Below, in pieces: positions 19,678-29,038 of a DNA stretch of 64,000 nucleotides (its first letter is position 1; every line of letters begins with the position of its first letter). The stretch is from Candidatus Endomicrobiellum trichonymphae (lineage in GTDB: Bacteria; Elusimicrobiota; Endomicrobiia; Endomicrobiales; Endomicrobiaceae). The stretch lies in NCBI RefSeq assembly GCF_002355835.1, contig NZ_AP017459.1, positions 682,001-746,000 of the forward strand. Direction: 5' to 3'. The notes under the pieces are model-generated. The model worked only from the letters and a program-made list of their open reading frames with translations. It did not search any database and was not told the origin of the DNA. A program made the position numbers and the translations under genes.

Positions 19678-20593
19678 TATAATTTGTTATTAAAACCTCT
19701 TCTTCTGGCGTTGCCCTATCCTTTTTATTATAACTTGAAGAACGATAATGATAACTTATGTAATTAATATCGAATTTATTCTTTTTAATCCATGATAATA
19801 AGATTTTATTTACATTAGCGCCTTTTCTTAATACATTTGATAGAGCGAATCTTATTCCTTTTTCGTTCAAATACAACAAAACTGAAAGTAATTCTGTCTC
19901 TTTAACCTCATCCCACTTTGAACCGCTCCAATTATAAACAGCATTTGTAATTAAATATGGCGGATCTATATAAACAAAATCATCTTTGCGTAAATCAAGC
20001 TCTTTAATAACTCTAAAATCTGATTGAACAAACTTAATGTTTTTATTCTTTAGTCCATATTTAAAAGAAGTTAATTTTTTGCGAATACTTTCATTAAAGT
20101 CTGTTTTACCAACAGGCATATTGAACTTCCCTGCAGAATTAAAACGCAAGTCATTATTAAAACAAAAAACTAACAGGGTAAATAAACACACTGCACTGTC
20201 TCTATGCGTATTAAAAGAATCATCATTATAAAAACTACGTAACTTTGCATATCCTTCAGCATTAAACTGTTTTAAGCCATTATTTCCCTGAATATATTTT
20301 CTGTACATATCATAGCCATTATTGAAAGTATCTGATAATTTGAATGTGTTGATAAATCCCTCCATCTTATCAATAATTAATTTCTCAGATAAGAAGCGAA
20401 GAGTTTTTAATAGTTCTATAACTTTTTTATTATTGTCAAAACAAATAATATATTTAGCATTTACATTTAGCCCAACACTTGCTCCGCCACAACACATATC
20501 TACAAATTTGTTTATTTTTTGTGGGAAATGAGGGAATAGTTGATCTAAAAGCCTTGATTTATTCCCTGTGTAGTTTAATGGAGATTTTATCAT
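19670..20593 (-). CDS. Dam-like D12-class adenine DNA methyltransferase (first of pair)
   Basis: 307 residues. It opens with PLNYTGNKSRLL, as in Dam/DpnM-type enzymes. Motif I is FVDMCCGGASVG (about 31-41) and the catalytic tetrad is DPPY (210-213), within VYIDPPYLIT. The ATG overlaps the stop of the HNH nuclease gene (ATGA type, 20590-20593). Intact and presumably active, it would protect the host DNA from the partner nuclease. The strongly AT-rich codons (AAT, ATT, AAA) differ from the murA-proS block and suggest lateral acquisition. Confidence 0.9.
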   Translation of the reverse strand: MIKSPLNYTGNKSRLLDQLFPHFPQKINKFVDMCCGGASVGLNVNAKYIICFDNNKKVIELLKTLRFLSEKLIIDKMEGFINTFKLSDTFNNGYDMYRKYIQGNNGLKQFNAEGYAKLRSFYNDDSFNTHRDSAVCLFTLLVFCFNNDLRFNSAGKFNMPVGKTDFNESIRKKLTSFKYGLKNKNIKFVQSDFRVIKELDLRKDDFVYIDPPYLITNAVYNWSGSKWDEVKETELLSVLLYLNEKGIRFALSNVLRKGANVNKILLSWIKKNKFDINYISYHYRSSSYNKKDRATPEEEVLITNYSV

Positions 20594-21960
20594 TTATTTT
20601 CTTCCAAATCTTCCTCTAATCCGTAAAAACTCCCAAGAGTATTAATATCAACAAAAATACCTTTTTTAATCCACGCTTTTTTATCTATTCCACTATACAT
20701 TTTAATCAGCAAATCTTTAACAATATTATTCTGTGCGTTATGTAATTTACGATGACAATTTGGACATAAGGGTATCATGTTTTCTTTTATATCTATATCA
20801 TTGTTAAACAAATGAGAATGCTCTAACTTTATTAGATGATGAATTTCAAGATAAACTAAACGCTTCTTAGTTAAAAAATATCCTTTCTTATGCCACTCTG
20901 AGTAGTCCCCATAATCAAAAAAACATCTTTTTTCATATTTATTAATAACCTCTTGCTTTTGATCTAATGAAAACTTACGACTAGTATTTTTATTAAAAAG
21001 AACATTCTTATCTTCTTCTTTTACTCCAGAAGCGTAAAAAATGACTTCTAATATATACTTTGATAATCTCTTAAAAATTTGTTTTGTTAAATCTTTATCA
21101 TTATCGCCAATTCCCAGAAACTTATTAAGCCCTTTTGTAAATAGTAAATCAACATAAGTATTGATAATTTTTTCTCTTTTTTCCTTTAAATTATCAATAC
21201 CTGTATTCTTTAAACAAGTCTTTTTAAAAATGTAATAATTTACTACTGTAAAAACATCAGATACAAAATTCTTTTTTCCACCGGCATTTAGTATCTTTAT
21301 TCTTAATGGACTATCTTTTCCATTAATATATTTGTATAAATATTCTAAATCGTTATCTTTTACTTCATTAGATAATATTTTATAGGCAAACTCATACCCT
21401 ATATCGCAAGTTGGATTATATAAGATGGAAGATACAAAAAGCCTATTATTATTATTATTATTTAAAATTAAATCTTGCGCAGTTGCTACTAAATCGCCAT
21501 TGAAATTATTGGTAATTTTATCAATATCAATTAATGACTGTTTATCAATGCCAAAATATCTCCCCAATAAAAGATATAAATATAGAAAAGCCGTCACATA
21601 TTGAATACCATTCTTTTGAATGATACCATAAAGTTTTTCTGCCAACAAGTTCAAATTAGGATTATTTTCAACATTCCTAAATAATAGAGAAGCTAACTCT
21701 AACCTTTTAAATTTCTGTTTATGTTTTCTCTATTGCCTTATATTATAACACCAATTTTTCCAAGCCAATGGATTTTTTTTCTTTTTGAGATATTCAGGAA
21801 CAAGTTCATTTATATATTTTGAGATTGTTTGGGGACTTCTTATATTTGTTGTAATATACCCGAAAATCCTTGTTTGCTTGGTATGAGTGTTGGAAACAAA
21901 ACTTTCTGTGTTTATTTTTTCTATAAATTCTTTTATCTTTTGCACAATTTCCTCTGTCAT
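20590..21960 (-). pseudogene. HNH restriction endonuclease with one in-frame amber stop
   Basis: A single frame runs from the ATG at 21960 to 20590 (457 codons including the stop) with one TAG at codon 77 (21730-21732). The second part, after the TAG, has an HNH nuclease core near its C-terminus: LEIHHLIKLEHSH followed by MIPLCPNCHRKLHNA, supplying the HH, N and H residues plus a CxxC zinc pair. After the TAG no ATG exists before TTG at 21654, so a truncated product would start poorly. It overlaps the two adenine methyltransferases downstream, making an R-M-M operon. I infer that the nuclease has recently been silenced while the methyltransferases persist. Confidence 0.8.
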
Positions 21961-22086
21961 CTGCCCATACTATTGCCACATATGTATTACGTATAATTGC
22001 AAGTAATATTTTATTCAACTGTCCATTACCCAATATTGGTAATTTTAGGATATAGAACTTAATTTTATCACTCAATTACATCATTT

Positions 22087-22776
22087 TTATATCAAACTGT
22101 ATTCTTTGAAGCTGAAATAATTATTATTTGAAATTATTATGTGATCTAAAAGCGAAATTTCTATAGATTCCAAAGCCTTTTTCACAGCAACAGTTGCATT
22201 TATGTCATTTTGCGACGGTTTCAAAGTACCACCGGGATGATTATGCGCTATCACAACAGAAGCAGCTCTGCATTTTAACGCAATTTCCGCAATTTTTCTT
22301 GGTATAAGCAAAGATTTATTTACAGTACCGCTTTCAATTTCTAAACAATCAGTAACTCTATTTCCTGAATTTAACAATATTGCATAAAATTTCTCTATAT
22401 TCTCACCGCTTAAAGTTGAAATCAAATAATCTTTCACATTTTTGGGTGACGATAATCTGTCTTTTTCTTTTATATCTAAAGACAAATACAGAGAAACAAA
22501 CTTTTTCAAAAATAACAGAAACTCTGCAGAATAGTCTGAAATGCCTTTAATTCCTTTCAACTGATCTGTATCAGCGTCAAAAACTTGTTTTAGGCTGCCG
22601 AATTTATTTATCATTTCTTTTGCCAAAGCTTTCACGTCTTTTCTGGGCAAAACGTATGTCAATGTTAATTCCAATATTTCATAATCCGCAAGATTACTGA
22701 ATCCTCCGGAAATAAATTTTTTTCTCAGACGGCATCTGTGTCCTAAATAATGAGGCTCTGGCTTTTTTATATTCAT
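22087..22776 (-). CDS. radC: RadC-family JAMM-domain protein
   Basis: About 229 residues: an N-terminal helix-hairpin-helix-like region (LKGIKGIS) and a C-terminal MPN/JAMM domain with the zinc motif AHNHPGGTLKPSQND. The family was once thought to act in DNA repair; its molecular role is unsettled and it is often found near mobile DNA. I choose the ATG at 22776, which overlaps the upstream TGA (TGATG), over an in-frame ATG 14 codons earlier. The resulting start, MNIKKPEPHYLGHRCRLRKKF, fits the family. Confidence 0.9.
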   Translation of the reverse strand: MNIKKPEPHYLGHRCRLRKKFISGGFSNLADYEILELTLTYVLPRKDVKALAKEMINKFGSLKQVFDADTDQLKGIKGISDYSAEFLLFLKKFVSLYLSLDIKEKDRLSSPKNVKDYLISTLSGENIEKFYAILLNSGNRVTDCLEIESGTVNKSLLIPRKIAEIALKCRAASVVIAHNHPGGTLKPSQNDINATVAVKKALESIEISLLDHIIISNNNYFSFKEYSLI

Positions 22777-23186
22777 CAATAAATTATTTTTCCCTGCATC
22801 TCTTTTTTTGCAAGGCACATTTTCCTCCCTTCAAGCATCTTTTCTTTAGCACGTTTAGAACGCTTTCTTTTTTGTCTGCGAATTCTTTCTATTTTCTGCC
22901 GTTTCTCGGATATTCTTCCTAAAACTTTTTCTTCAATTTTTTCTGCAAGCAACCGTCTTGCAAAAAATCTGTTTAATCCTTGAATTCTCTCTCTGCGACA
23001 CTTTACTTCTATTCCCGTTGGATAATGCTTCAGATAAACAGTTGTCGAAACTTTGTTGACATTCTGCCCGCCTTTTCCCGAAGAACGGATAAACTTTTCT
23101 TCAATATCTGATTCCTGAACTTTGCACTTTTCAAACTTTTTATCAAGTTCCTCTTGTTTTTTTGGACTTACTCCAAAATCTGTCAT
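22776..23186 (-). CDS. GGQ-domain peptide chain release factor-like protein
   Basis: 136 residues with the class I release factor GGQ loop, RSSGKGGQNVNKVST (about 34-48), and a strongly basic C-terminal tail. There is no codon-recognition domain. This matches stand-alone RF-1-domain proteins such as ArfB/YaeJ or PrfH-like factors, which hydrolyse peptidyl-tRNA on stalled ribosomes. Distinguishing ArfB from PrfH needs an alignment. It is coupled to radC by a TGATG overlap. Ribosome rescue may matter here because truncated messages from broken genes would be frequent. Confidence 0.85.
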   Translation of the reverse strand: MTDFGVSPKKQEELDKKFEKCKVQESDIEEKFIRSSGKGGQNVNKVSTTVYLKHYPTGIEVKCRRERIQGLNRFFARRLLAEKIEEKVLGRISEKRQKIERIRRQKRKRSKRAKEKMLEGRKMCLAKKEMQGKIIY

Positions 23187-23205
23187 ATCCGTACCTTTTG
23201 ATTTC

Positions 23206-23560
23206 TCATATCTCTAATAAGTTCTGACTGGCTTGTAAACAATGCAATGCAAGCTGATAATTTTTTACAAGAGAAGTAATAATTCCTATTATTTCAAGCA
23301 CAGGTCCAAAAATATTATTCCATACAGCTGAAAAATCATCATAACCCCCATAATAGTCGGTTTTTTTACCAGCGCATTGTAAAAATTTAAAGATGAAATA
23401 TTTCTTTTTTCGTAGGAATACAAAATATCAGAATAGGTAAAAATCAACTCATTAAAATCGTTTACTTTATAATTGCAGGTCTTTTTCAGATAGCTTTAAT
23501 AAATTTTAACAACTCAAACTTGAAAATGACATTCCCTAAATCAAAAACTGTAATTTTTAC
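23206..23560 (-). pseudogene. HAD-superfamily hydrolase relic (YihX-like)
   Basis: Minus-strand pieces in different frames reconstruct the start of a HAD subfamily IA hydrolase. The nucleophile motif region VFDLGNVIFKFE lies near 23525-23560. Then comes NELIFTYSDILYSYEKRNIS (about 23400-23460), and finally YYGGYDDFSAVWNNIFGPV leading to a stop at 23206. Frameshifts separate the parts, and the C-terminal half with motifs II-IV is missing. The remaining DNA up to phoU (23560-23890) holds nothing I can identify. Confidence 0.55.
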
Positions 23561-23890
23561 ACTTATATTCCAATTTAAATGCTGCTCATAACATTTTGAA
23601 TTTTTTTAACAACTATATATTATTTAGCAAACATGTTCTCTAATACTTCATTCAATATAAATCCAAATCTATTCTTAATTTCAGAAAAAGAATTTATTAT
23701 TCTGTCATAATCTTATACAACTGCCGCAGGAGAAAAAAGACTTATAATACTTTTCTTGCCATCTTATTCCTACAGTCAACTTAAATTTAAGCTAGCACAA
23801 AAAATATTAATTCTCTCAATTCTTCCTCTTAAAAGGATCATGAGGATATGGTTTTGTCGTCTGGACATGAGAATGCAAAACGACTGTCAA

Positions 23891-24568
23891 CTACCCCGGA
23901 ACACCGTGCGACGAATATGGATGACGCACATCCTTTCCGTGCACCATAAAAATAACATCTTCGCTGATATTTGTAGCATGATCGCCAAGTCTCTCTATGC
24001 TTTTTGTTACAAAAATCAAATCTACGGTTCTTTGAATAGTATCAATATCTGAAGATTTAAGTATTAAATTTTTAAGATTAGTGAGAACTCTGTTTTTTAA
24101 ATCGTCAACTTCATCGTCTTTTGCAAGCACCGACACTGCAAGTTCGGAATCGCTCGTATTAAAAGCTTTTATACAGTCCATTACCATATTTTGCACAGCT
24201 TCCACCATTTTAGGAATGTAAACAAGAGATTTAATTTTGGGATACTTTATTAAATCCAACGCCATCTCACTTATATTTACGGCTTCGTCGCCCATTCTTT
24301 CTAAATCACTATTAATACGCATTGCGGAAGTTATAAATCTTAAATCAATGCTGACAGGCTGATTTAAAGCTATAAGTTTTAAACATTTATCGTCAATAAC
24401 TATTTCCTGAATATTAACTTCTTTTTCAAGACAAAATACAGTATCAGCCTGCTTAGGATCTCTTTCGACAAGCTCCTGCATCGCAGTTTTTATCATTTTT
24501 TGAACAAGTACAGCCATATTAAGAAGATGATTTTGTAAATCACTCATTTCAACATCAAAACGCCGCAT
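23891..24568 (-). CDS. phoU: Phosphate-specific transport regulator PhoU
   Basis: A helical PhoU with two three-helix repeats. Each carries the metal-binding ExxxD-type signature, seen as RMGDEAVNISEMA and RLGDHATNISEDV. It negatively modulates Pst transport and PhoR signalling in studied bacteria. It is last in the pst operon, 125 bp after pstB. The frame ends with an atypical tail (HPYSSHGVPG) at a TAG codon, which may be read-out past the original terminus. 225 residues is normal. No phoR/phoB genes were seen in this window. Confidence 0.92.
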   Translation of the reverse strand: MRRFDVEMSDLQNHLLNMAVLVQKMIKTAMQELVERDPKQADTVFCLEKEVNIQEIVIDDKCLKLIALNQPVSIDLRFITSAMRINSDLERMGDEAVNISEMALDLIKYPKIKSLVYIPKMVEAVQNMVMDCIKAFNTSDSELAVSVLAKDDEVDDLKNRVLTNLKNLILKSSDIDTIQRTVDLIFVTKSIERLGDHATNISEDVIFMVHGKDVRHPYSSHGVPG

Positions 24569-24692
24569 ATTTTACCCTCCCCTTAAAAAACAGAGTTAAA
24601 GTTAAGATTGAAAATGGCATATATTTACTTCATCGCCTTTGCTACTTCAATGACAGCAAAATATCTTTCTGTCGCTTATTGTACTATAGTCC

Positions 24693-25448
24693 TTAACCAA
24701 ACCTGCCGCTTATATAATCTCCCGTTTCTTTTTTTGACGGATTTGTAAATATTTTTTCAGTCTTATCAAATTCTATAATTTCGCCAAGAAGCATAAAGGC
24801 AGTATTATGTGAAATTCTCGCCGCTTGCTGCATGTTGTGCGTTACTACTACAATGGTATATCTGTCCTTTAATTGAATTATCAATTCTTCAATTTTCTGT
24901 GTTGCAACCGGATCAAGAGAAGAACAAGGCTCGTCAAGAAGAATAACATGAGGAGCTATAGCAATAAGTCTTGCAATGCAAAGTCTTTGCTGTTGTTCCA
25001 AAGTCAAAATTAATGCTGATTTGCGCAGTTTATCTTTAATATCGTTCCACAACAAAACGGCTTTTAAACTTCTTTCCACAGTTTCGTCAATAATACTCTT
25101 ATTTGAAGTTATTCTGTTAACTTTTAAACCAAAAGCAACATTTTCATAAATTGAAATCGGAAAAGGATTGGGTCTTTGGAAAACCATTCCGACATTTCTT
25201 CTCAAAGCATCCACATCAATTTTCTCGCCGTAAATATTTTCGCCGGATATGTTGATTTCGCCATTTGTATAAACGTTTTCTATCGTGTCATTTATTCTGT
25301 TTATCGATCTTAAAAGAGTAGACTTGCCACAGCCTGACGGACCTATCATCGCGGTAATTCTTTTTTCTTCAATATTAATAGTAATATTTTTGAGCGCATG
25401 AAAATCTGCATAATATAAATTAAATTTTTTTATTTCTATTTTTGACAT
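24693..25448 (-). CDS. pstB: Phosphate ABC transporter ATPase PstB (copy 1, degenerate signature)
   Basis: A 251-residue ATPase of the Pst importer. Walker A GPSGCGKST (36-44), the Q-loop Gln 91 in VFQRPNPFP, Walker B with catalytic Glu (LLDEP, E173) and the H-loop His 204 (VTHNMQQ) are all intact. The ABC signature, normally LSGGQ, reads LTLEQ (148-152), losing both glycines and the serine. A homodimer would therefore lack any proper signature. The neighbouring copy has a good signature but lacks the Q- and H-loop residues, so the two copies could form one functional ATP site as a heterodimer (see findings). Confidence 0.92.
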   Translation of the reverse strand: MSKIEIKKFNLYYADFHALKNITINIEEKRITAMIGPSGCGKSTLLRSINRINDTIENVYTNGEINISGENIYGEKIDVDALRRNVGMVFQRPNPFPISIYENVAFGLKVNRITSNKSIIDETVERSLKAVLLWNDIKDKLRKSALILTLEQQQRLCIARLIAIAPHVILLDEPCSSLDPVATQKIEELIIQLKDRYTIVVVTHNMQQAARISHNTAFMLLGEIIEFDKTEKIFTNPSKKETGDYISGRFG

Positions 25449-25526
25449 ACGCTCCCCAAAATCAACCGCATTTGTAAAACCAGCGAAATTACGCCGTACG
25501 AATGGAAATGATAATCGGTAAAACTA

Positions 25527-26279
25527 TCAACCAAAGCGGCCGGTAATATAATCTTCCGTTTGTTTTTCTTTCGGAGATACAAATAATCTATCAGTTTTAC
25601 CAATTTCAACAAGTTTACCCATAAGAAAGAATGCCGTCCTATCGCTAACGCGTGATGCCTGTTTTACATTATTTGTCACAAGCACTATAGTATATCTCTG
25701 CTTAAGTTCAATCATCGATTCTTCAACCTTTGCCGTAGATATTGGATCAAGTCCCGTGCAAGGCTCGTCAAATAAAATAACTTCAGGGTTAATTGCAAGA
25801 ATTCTTGCAATACAAAGTCTCTGTTGCTGTCCGCCAGACATTTTCATTGCAGATAAGCTTAATCTGTCTTTAACTTCATTCCATAAAGAAGCGTCTCTTA
25901 AAGCCTGTTCAACTATAGCATCCTGTTCTGATTTCTTTGAAATAAGCCCCAGACGTTTCGGAGCATAGATAATATTTTCATATATGCTCATAGGAAGCGG
26001 TATAGGCATAGCAAAAAGCATACCGATGCGTTTTCTTAAATTCTCCATATTCATATCAAAAATATTGTCACCTATGAGATAAACTTTGCCTTCTCGCGAA
26101 TAAGTTGCATCCAAATCGTTCATTCTGTTTATAGTTCTCAAAAACGTCGTCTTGCCGCTGTTTGCCGGCCCTATAATGCTTAAAATTTCATTTTGGGCGA
26201 TATTAATGTTCAACGATTCCAAAACGCATTTTTTATTATAATAACAACTCAAATCTTCAACTTTAATTTTATCTACCAT
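25527..26279 (-). CDS. pstB: Phosphate ABC transporter ATPase PstB (copy 2, degenerate Q- and H-loops)
   Basis: 250 residues. Walker A is GPANSGKTT (37-45), the signature is intact (MSGGQQQ, from 147), and Walker B retains its Glu (LFDEP-type). Two catalytic switch residues are replaced: the Q-loop Gln is Ala 90 (MLFAMPIPLP) and the H-loop His is Asn 203 (VTNNVKQ). Its start overlaps the pstA stop by 7 bp, and the second pstB follows 78 bp later. Tandem pstB genes exist elsewhere (for example in Bacillus); the strict complementarity seen here is notable. Confidence 0.92.
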   Translation of the reverse strand: MVDKIKVEDLSCYYNKKCVLESLNINIAQNEILSIIGPANSGKTTFLRTINRMNDLDATYSREGKVYLIGDNIFDMNMENLRKRIGMLFAMPIPLPMSIYENIIYAPKRLGLISKKSEQDAIVEQALRDASLWNEVKDRLSLSAMKMSGGQQQRLCIARILAINPEVILFDEPCTGLDPISTAKVEESMIELKQRYTIVLVTNNVKQASRVSDRTAFFLMGKLVEIGKTDRLFVSPKEKQTEDYITGRFG

Positions 26280-27127
26280 TTTCTGCGTTTCCTTAAATAA
26301 ATTCTTGCAACGATCGCAATAAAGCTCATTGTCAAAACCATCAGCAAAAGCACAAGAGCCGTACCGAATATCACATTTTCAGGCATATTAGGAATCTGCG
26401 TTGAAATAATATACAAATGGTACGGTAAAGTCATTACCTGATCAAGCACAGAACGCGGTAAATGCGGAACAGAAAATGCCGTAGCAGTAAATAATATAGG
26501 CGCAGTCTCACCGGATATTCTTGAAATGCTTAGTATTGCTCCCGTTAAAATGCCTGAAATAGCATTTGGAAGCACTATGTATCTTATAGTCTGCCAGCGA
26601 CTTACGCCAAGAGATAAACTCGCATCTCTAAAATAATAAGGGACGCTGTTTAATGCGTTGCGCGACGTGGTTATAATAACGGGAAGTTCCATTATAGACA
26701 GAGTTAAAGCTCCGGCAATAATAGAAACGCCCAGTTTTAAAAACATAACAAAAATACCGAGTCCGAATAATCCGTAAACAACCGATGGAACACCAGCCAA
26801 ATTTACTATAGCAAGTTTAATTATCCTCGTAAGCAAATTATTTTTTGCATATTCGTTTAAATATATAGCCGCAAAAACACCTATCGGAAGAGTTATAGCA
26901 ATAGCACAAGTGACTATTAAAAGAGTACCAAGTATCGCGGGAAGAATTCCCCCTCCGCGCATTCCGTCCTTAGGCATCGACATTAAAAACTCCCAAGTTA
27001 TAGCTGATACTCCATTTTTTATGATTATAAAAATTATCATTACGACTGGAATAACAGTTAAAACTGTGGCGAGAAAGAGAATTGTGTATGAAAATTTCTG
27101 GGACAATTTAGGATTTAGTTTTATCAT
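26273..27127 (-). CDS. pstA: Phosphate ABC transporter permease PstA
   Basis: 284 residues with six predicted membrane helices. The coupling-helix (EAA-type) segment FRDASLSLGVSRWQTIRYIV contacts the PstB ATPases. The GGILPAILGTL region after the first periplasmic loop is typical of PstA. Its start overlaps the pstC stop (27124-27127) and its end overlaps pstB copy 2, so these subunits are made in a coupled way. Confidence 0.94.
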   Translation of the reverse strand: MIKLNPKLSQKFSYTILFLATVLTVIPVVMIIFIIIKNGVSAITWEFLMSMPKDGMRGGGILPAILGTLLIVTCAIAITLPIGVFAAIYLNEYAKNNLLTRIIKLAIVNLAGVPSVVYGLFGLGIFVMFLKLGVSIIAGALTLSIMELPVIITTSRNALNSVPYYFRDASLSLGVSRWQTIRYIVLPNAISGILTGAILSISRISGETAPILFTATAFSVPHLPRSVLDQVMTLPYHLYIISTQIPNMPENVIFGTALVLLLMVLTMSFIAIVARIYLRKRRKW

Positions 27128-27993
27128 TTATTTTTATTATTCCCAAGAAATAAATCCGCTATAAAGTTTACGATAAACGTCACTATAAAAAGCACAAGTG
27201 CTATGGCAAATAACGCTCTATAATGAATGCTCCCTACGACAGTTTCCCCCATTTCTGAGGCTATTACAGCCGTCATAGTTCTCACTGGCTCGAAAATCGA
27301 ATGAGGAATACGCGCAGAGTTTCCGGTTATCATCATAACAGCCATCGTCTCTCCGATAACTCTGCCTATTCCAAGCATTATCGCGGCAATTATTCCAGGC
27401 ATTGCCGCTTTCAGTACAATTCTTCTTATAGTCTGCCATTTAGTAGCTCCTAAAGCGAGCGCCCCTTCTTTATACTGACAAGGAACCGAACGTATTGCAT
27501 CTTCTGATATCGTTACTATTGTAGGCATAGCCATAAATGCAAGCATTATTGAACCCGAAAAAGCCGTAAGTCCGGTAGGTATGTTAAAAAGTGTTCTAAC
27601 AAAAGGGACAAGTGTAACCATTCCGACAAATCCTATAACTATACTTGGAATTGCAGCCATAAGCTCGACTAAAGACTTCAAAACGTCACGTACGCCTTTA
27701 GGCGCAATTTCTGAAATGTAAAGTGCGGTCATAATGCCAATAGGAACCATTATTATGCATGCTCCGACAGTAACTAAAACAGAGCCGATAATTAAAGGAA
27801 GAATACCAAATGATTTAGTGTCTGAAGTCGGATACCAAAACTGTCCGGTAATAAATTTTATAATGCCGAAATCTTTAAAAAAACTAAAACCTTCTTTAAA
27901 CAAAAATCCAAAAATTAAAATGACAAAAACAATAGATAATATTCCGCATATAAAAATTACCGTTTCAATTACAGTGTCTATAATTTTTCTCAT
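27124..27993 (-). CDS. pstC: Phosphate ABC transporter permease PstC
   Basis: 289 residues with six membrane helices. The cytoplasmic coupling loop reads YKEGALALGATKWQTIRRIV, and the PstC-typical FGILPLIIGSVLVT follows the first helix. It forms the inner-membrane channel with PstA. Located 160 bp after pstS, a spacing in which I see no clear terminator. The frame is intact. Confidence 0.94.
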   Translation of the reverse strand: MRKIIDTVIETVIFICGILSIVFVILIFGFLFKEGFSFFKDFGIIKFITGQFWYPTSDTKSFGILPLIIGSVLVTVGACIIMVPIGIMTALYISEIAPKGVRDVLKSLVELMAAIPSIVIGFVGMVTLVPFVRTLFNIPTGLTAFSGSIMLAFMAMPTIVTISEDAIRSVPCQYKEGALALGATKWQTIRRIVLKAAMPGIIAAIMLGIGRVIGETMAVMMITGNSARIPHSIFEPVRTMTAVIASEMGETVVGSIHYRALFAIALVLFIVTFIVNFIADLFLGNNKNK

Positions 27994-28153
27994 TTTGATC
28001 TTTTAATAATAATATATGTTGTACTCAATAAAATACAATAACACAAATATATCTCATACTTTCAAAGATGGTGATGTTGTAACAGCATTTACTTTTTTTA
28101 GAAAACATGAATAACGCATCACTGATTTTCCTTGCTGCAAAAAACTTCAATTC

Positions 28154-29038
28154 TTACTTTACACTCTGTTTCCTTATCGGTATAAAATCAGCTTCCAATA
28201 CAATTTTTTGCCCCGCGGCCGATAAAGCATAATCAATAAACATTTTTACAACATCCTGTGACTCTCCATTTGTATAAATATATAGAGGTCTTGAAATAGG
28301 ATACGTACCATTCATCACGTTTTCAGGCATCGGATAAACATATTCGCTTTCCGCATTTACCGCTACCGAAACAGGTTTTACTCTTTCGTCTACAAAACCC
28401 ATACCGACATATCCTAAAGCATTGGGATTTTGACAAACCTCATTGCATATAGTCTGCGAAGACGACATCATAAGCGACTGAGTGGAAAACTCGTTTTTAT
28501 TATTTTTATCACCAACACCTAAGACACGCTCTTTAAAAAACATATACGTTCCTGAATTACTTTCCCTTGAAAGAATTACTATTTTTCTGTTTCTTCCTCC
28601 GACCTCTTTCCAGTTTGTAATTCTTGCCATGAAAATATCTCGCAACTGTTCTAATGTAAGTTTATTTACTGAATTATTTTTATTTACAATTACAGCAAGT
28701 CCGTCAAGACCAATCTTAAATTCAACGGGGTTTATATTTTTACTCTCCGCCAGCATCTTTTCTTTTTCTTCTATTCTACGGGAAGACATTGCAATATCAC
28801 ATGTTCCGTTTATTAAAGATGCAAAGCCAGTCCCCGATCCACCCCCCGTAACACTTATGTTAAACGACGGATTCTGTTCTACAAACTTTTCTACCCATTC
28901 TTGAATAAGATTTACGATAGTGTCAGATCCTCTGATTTGTATAGATATGCCGCCATGCCTATCGCCGACTTGCGATTTCACGCAAGCGTAGAAAAATACG
29001 TATATTAAAAGAACCGTAATAAGTTTAGAAATTTTCAT
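28154..29038 (-). CDS. pstS: Phosphate-binding protein PstS, probable lipoprotein
   Basis: Periplasmic phosphate receptor of the Pst importer, about 294 residues. The N-terminal hydrophobic segment ends FFYAC, a plausible lipobox, so the protein is probably anchored by a lipid at that Cys. Phosphate-contact motifs are visible: RGSDTIVNL, GGGSGTGFASL and SRESNSGTYMFF. I choose the ATG at 29038, which overlaps the guaA stop as TAATG, over an ATG three codons earlier. Coupling of guaA to the phosphate operon is unusual but clear from the overlap. Confidence 0.92.
   Translation of the reverse strand: MKISKLITVLLIYVFFYACVKSQVGDRHGGISIQIRGSDTIVNLIQEWVEKFVEQNPSFNISVTGGGSGTGFASLINGTCDIAMSSRRIEEKEKMLAESKNINPVEFKIGLDGLAVIVNKNNSVNKLTLEQLRDIFMARITNWKEVGGRNRKIVILSRESNSGTYMFFKERVLGVGDKNNKNEFSTQSLMMSSSQTICNEVCQNPNALGYVGMGFVDERVKPVSVAVNAESEYVYPMPENVMNGTYPISRPLYIYTNGESQDVVKMFIDYALSAAGQKIVLEADFIPIRKQSVK

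Noticed and set aside
21806-22075. 89-residue minus-strand frame upstream of the HNH gene
   Set aside because: More than half of it is an out-of-frame shadow of the HNH N-terminus. The first 40 residues have no recognisable similarity.
23756-24052. Plus-strand 98-residue ORF near phoU
   Set aside because: Largely antisense to the 3' half of phoU; a shadow frame.
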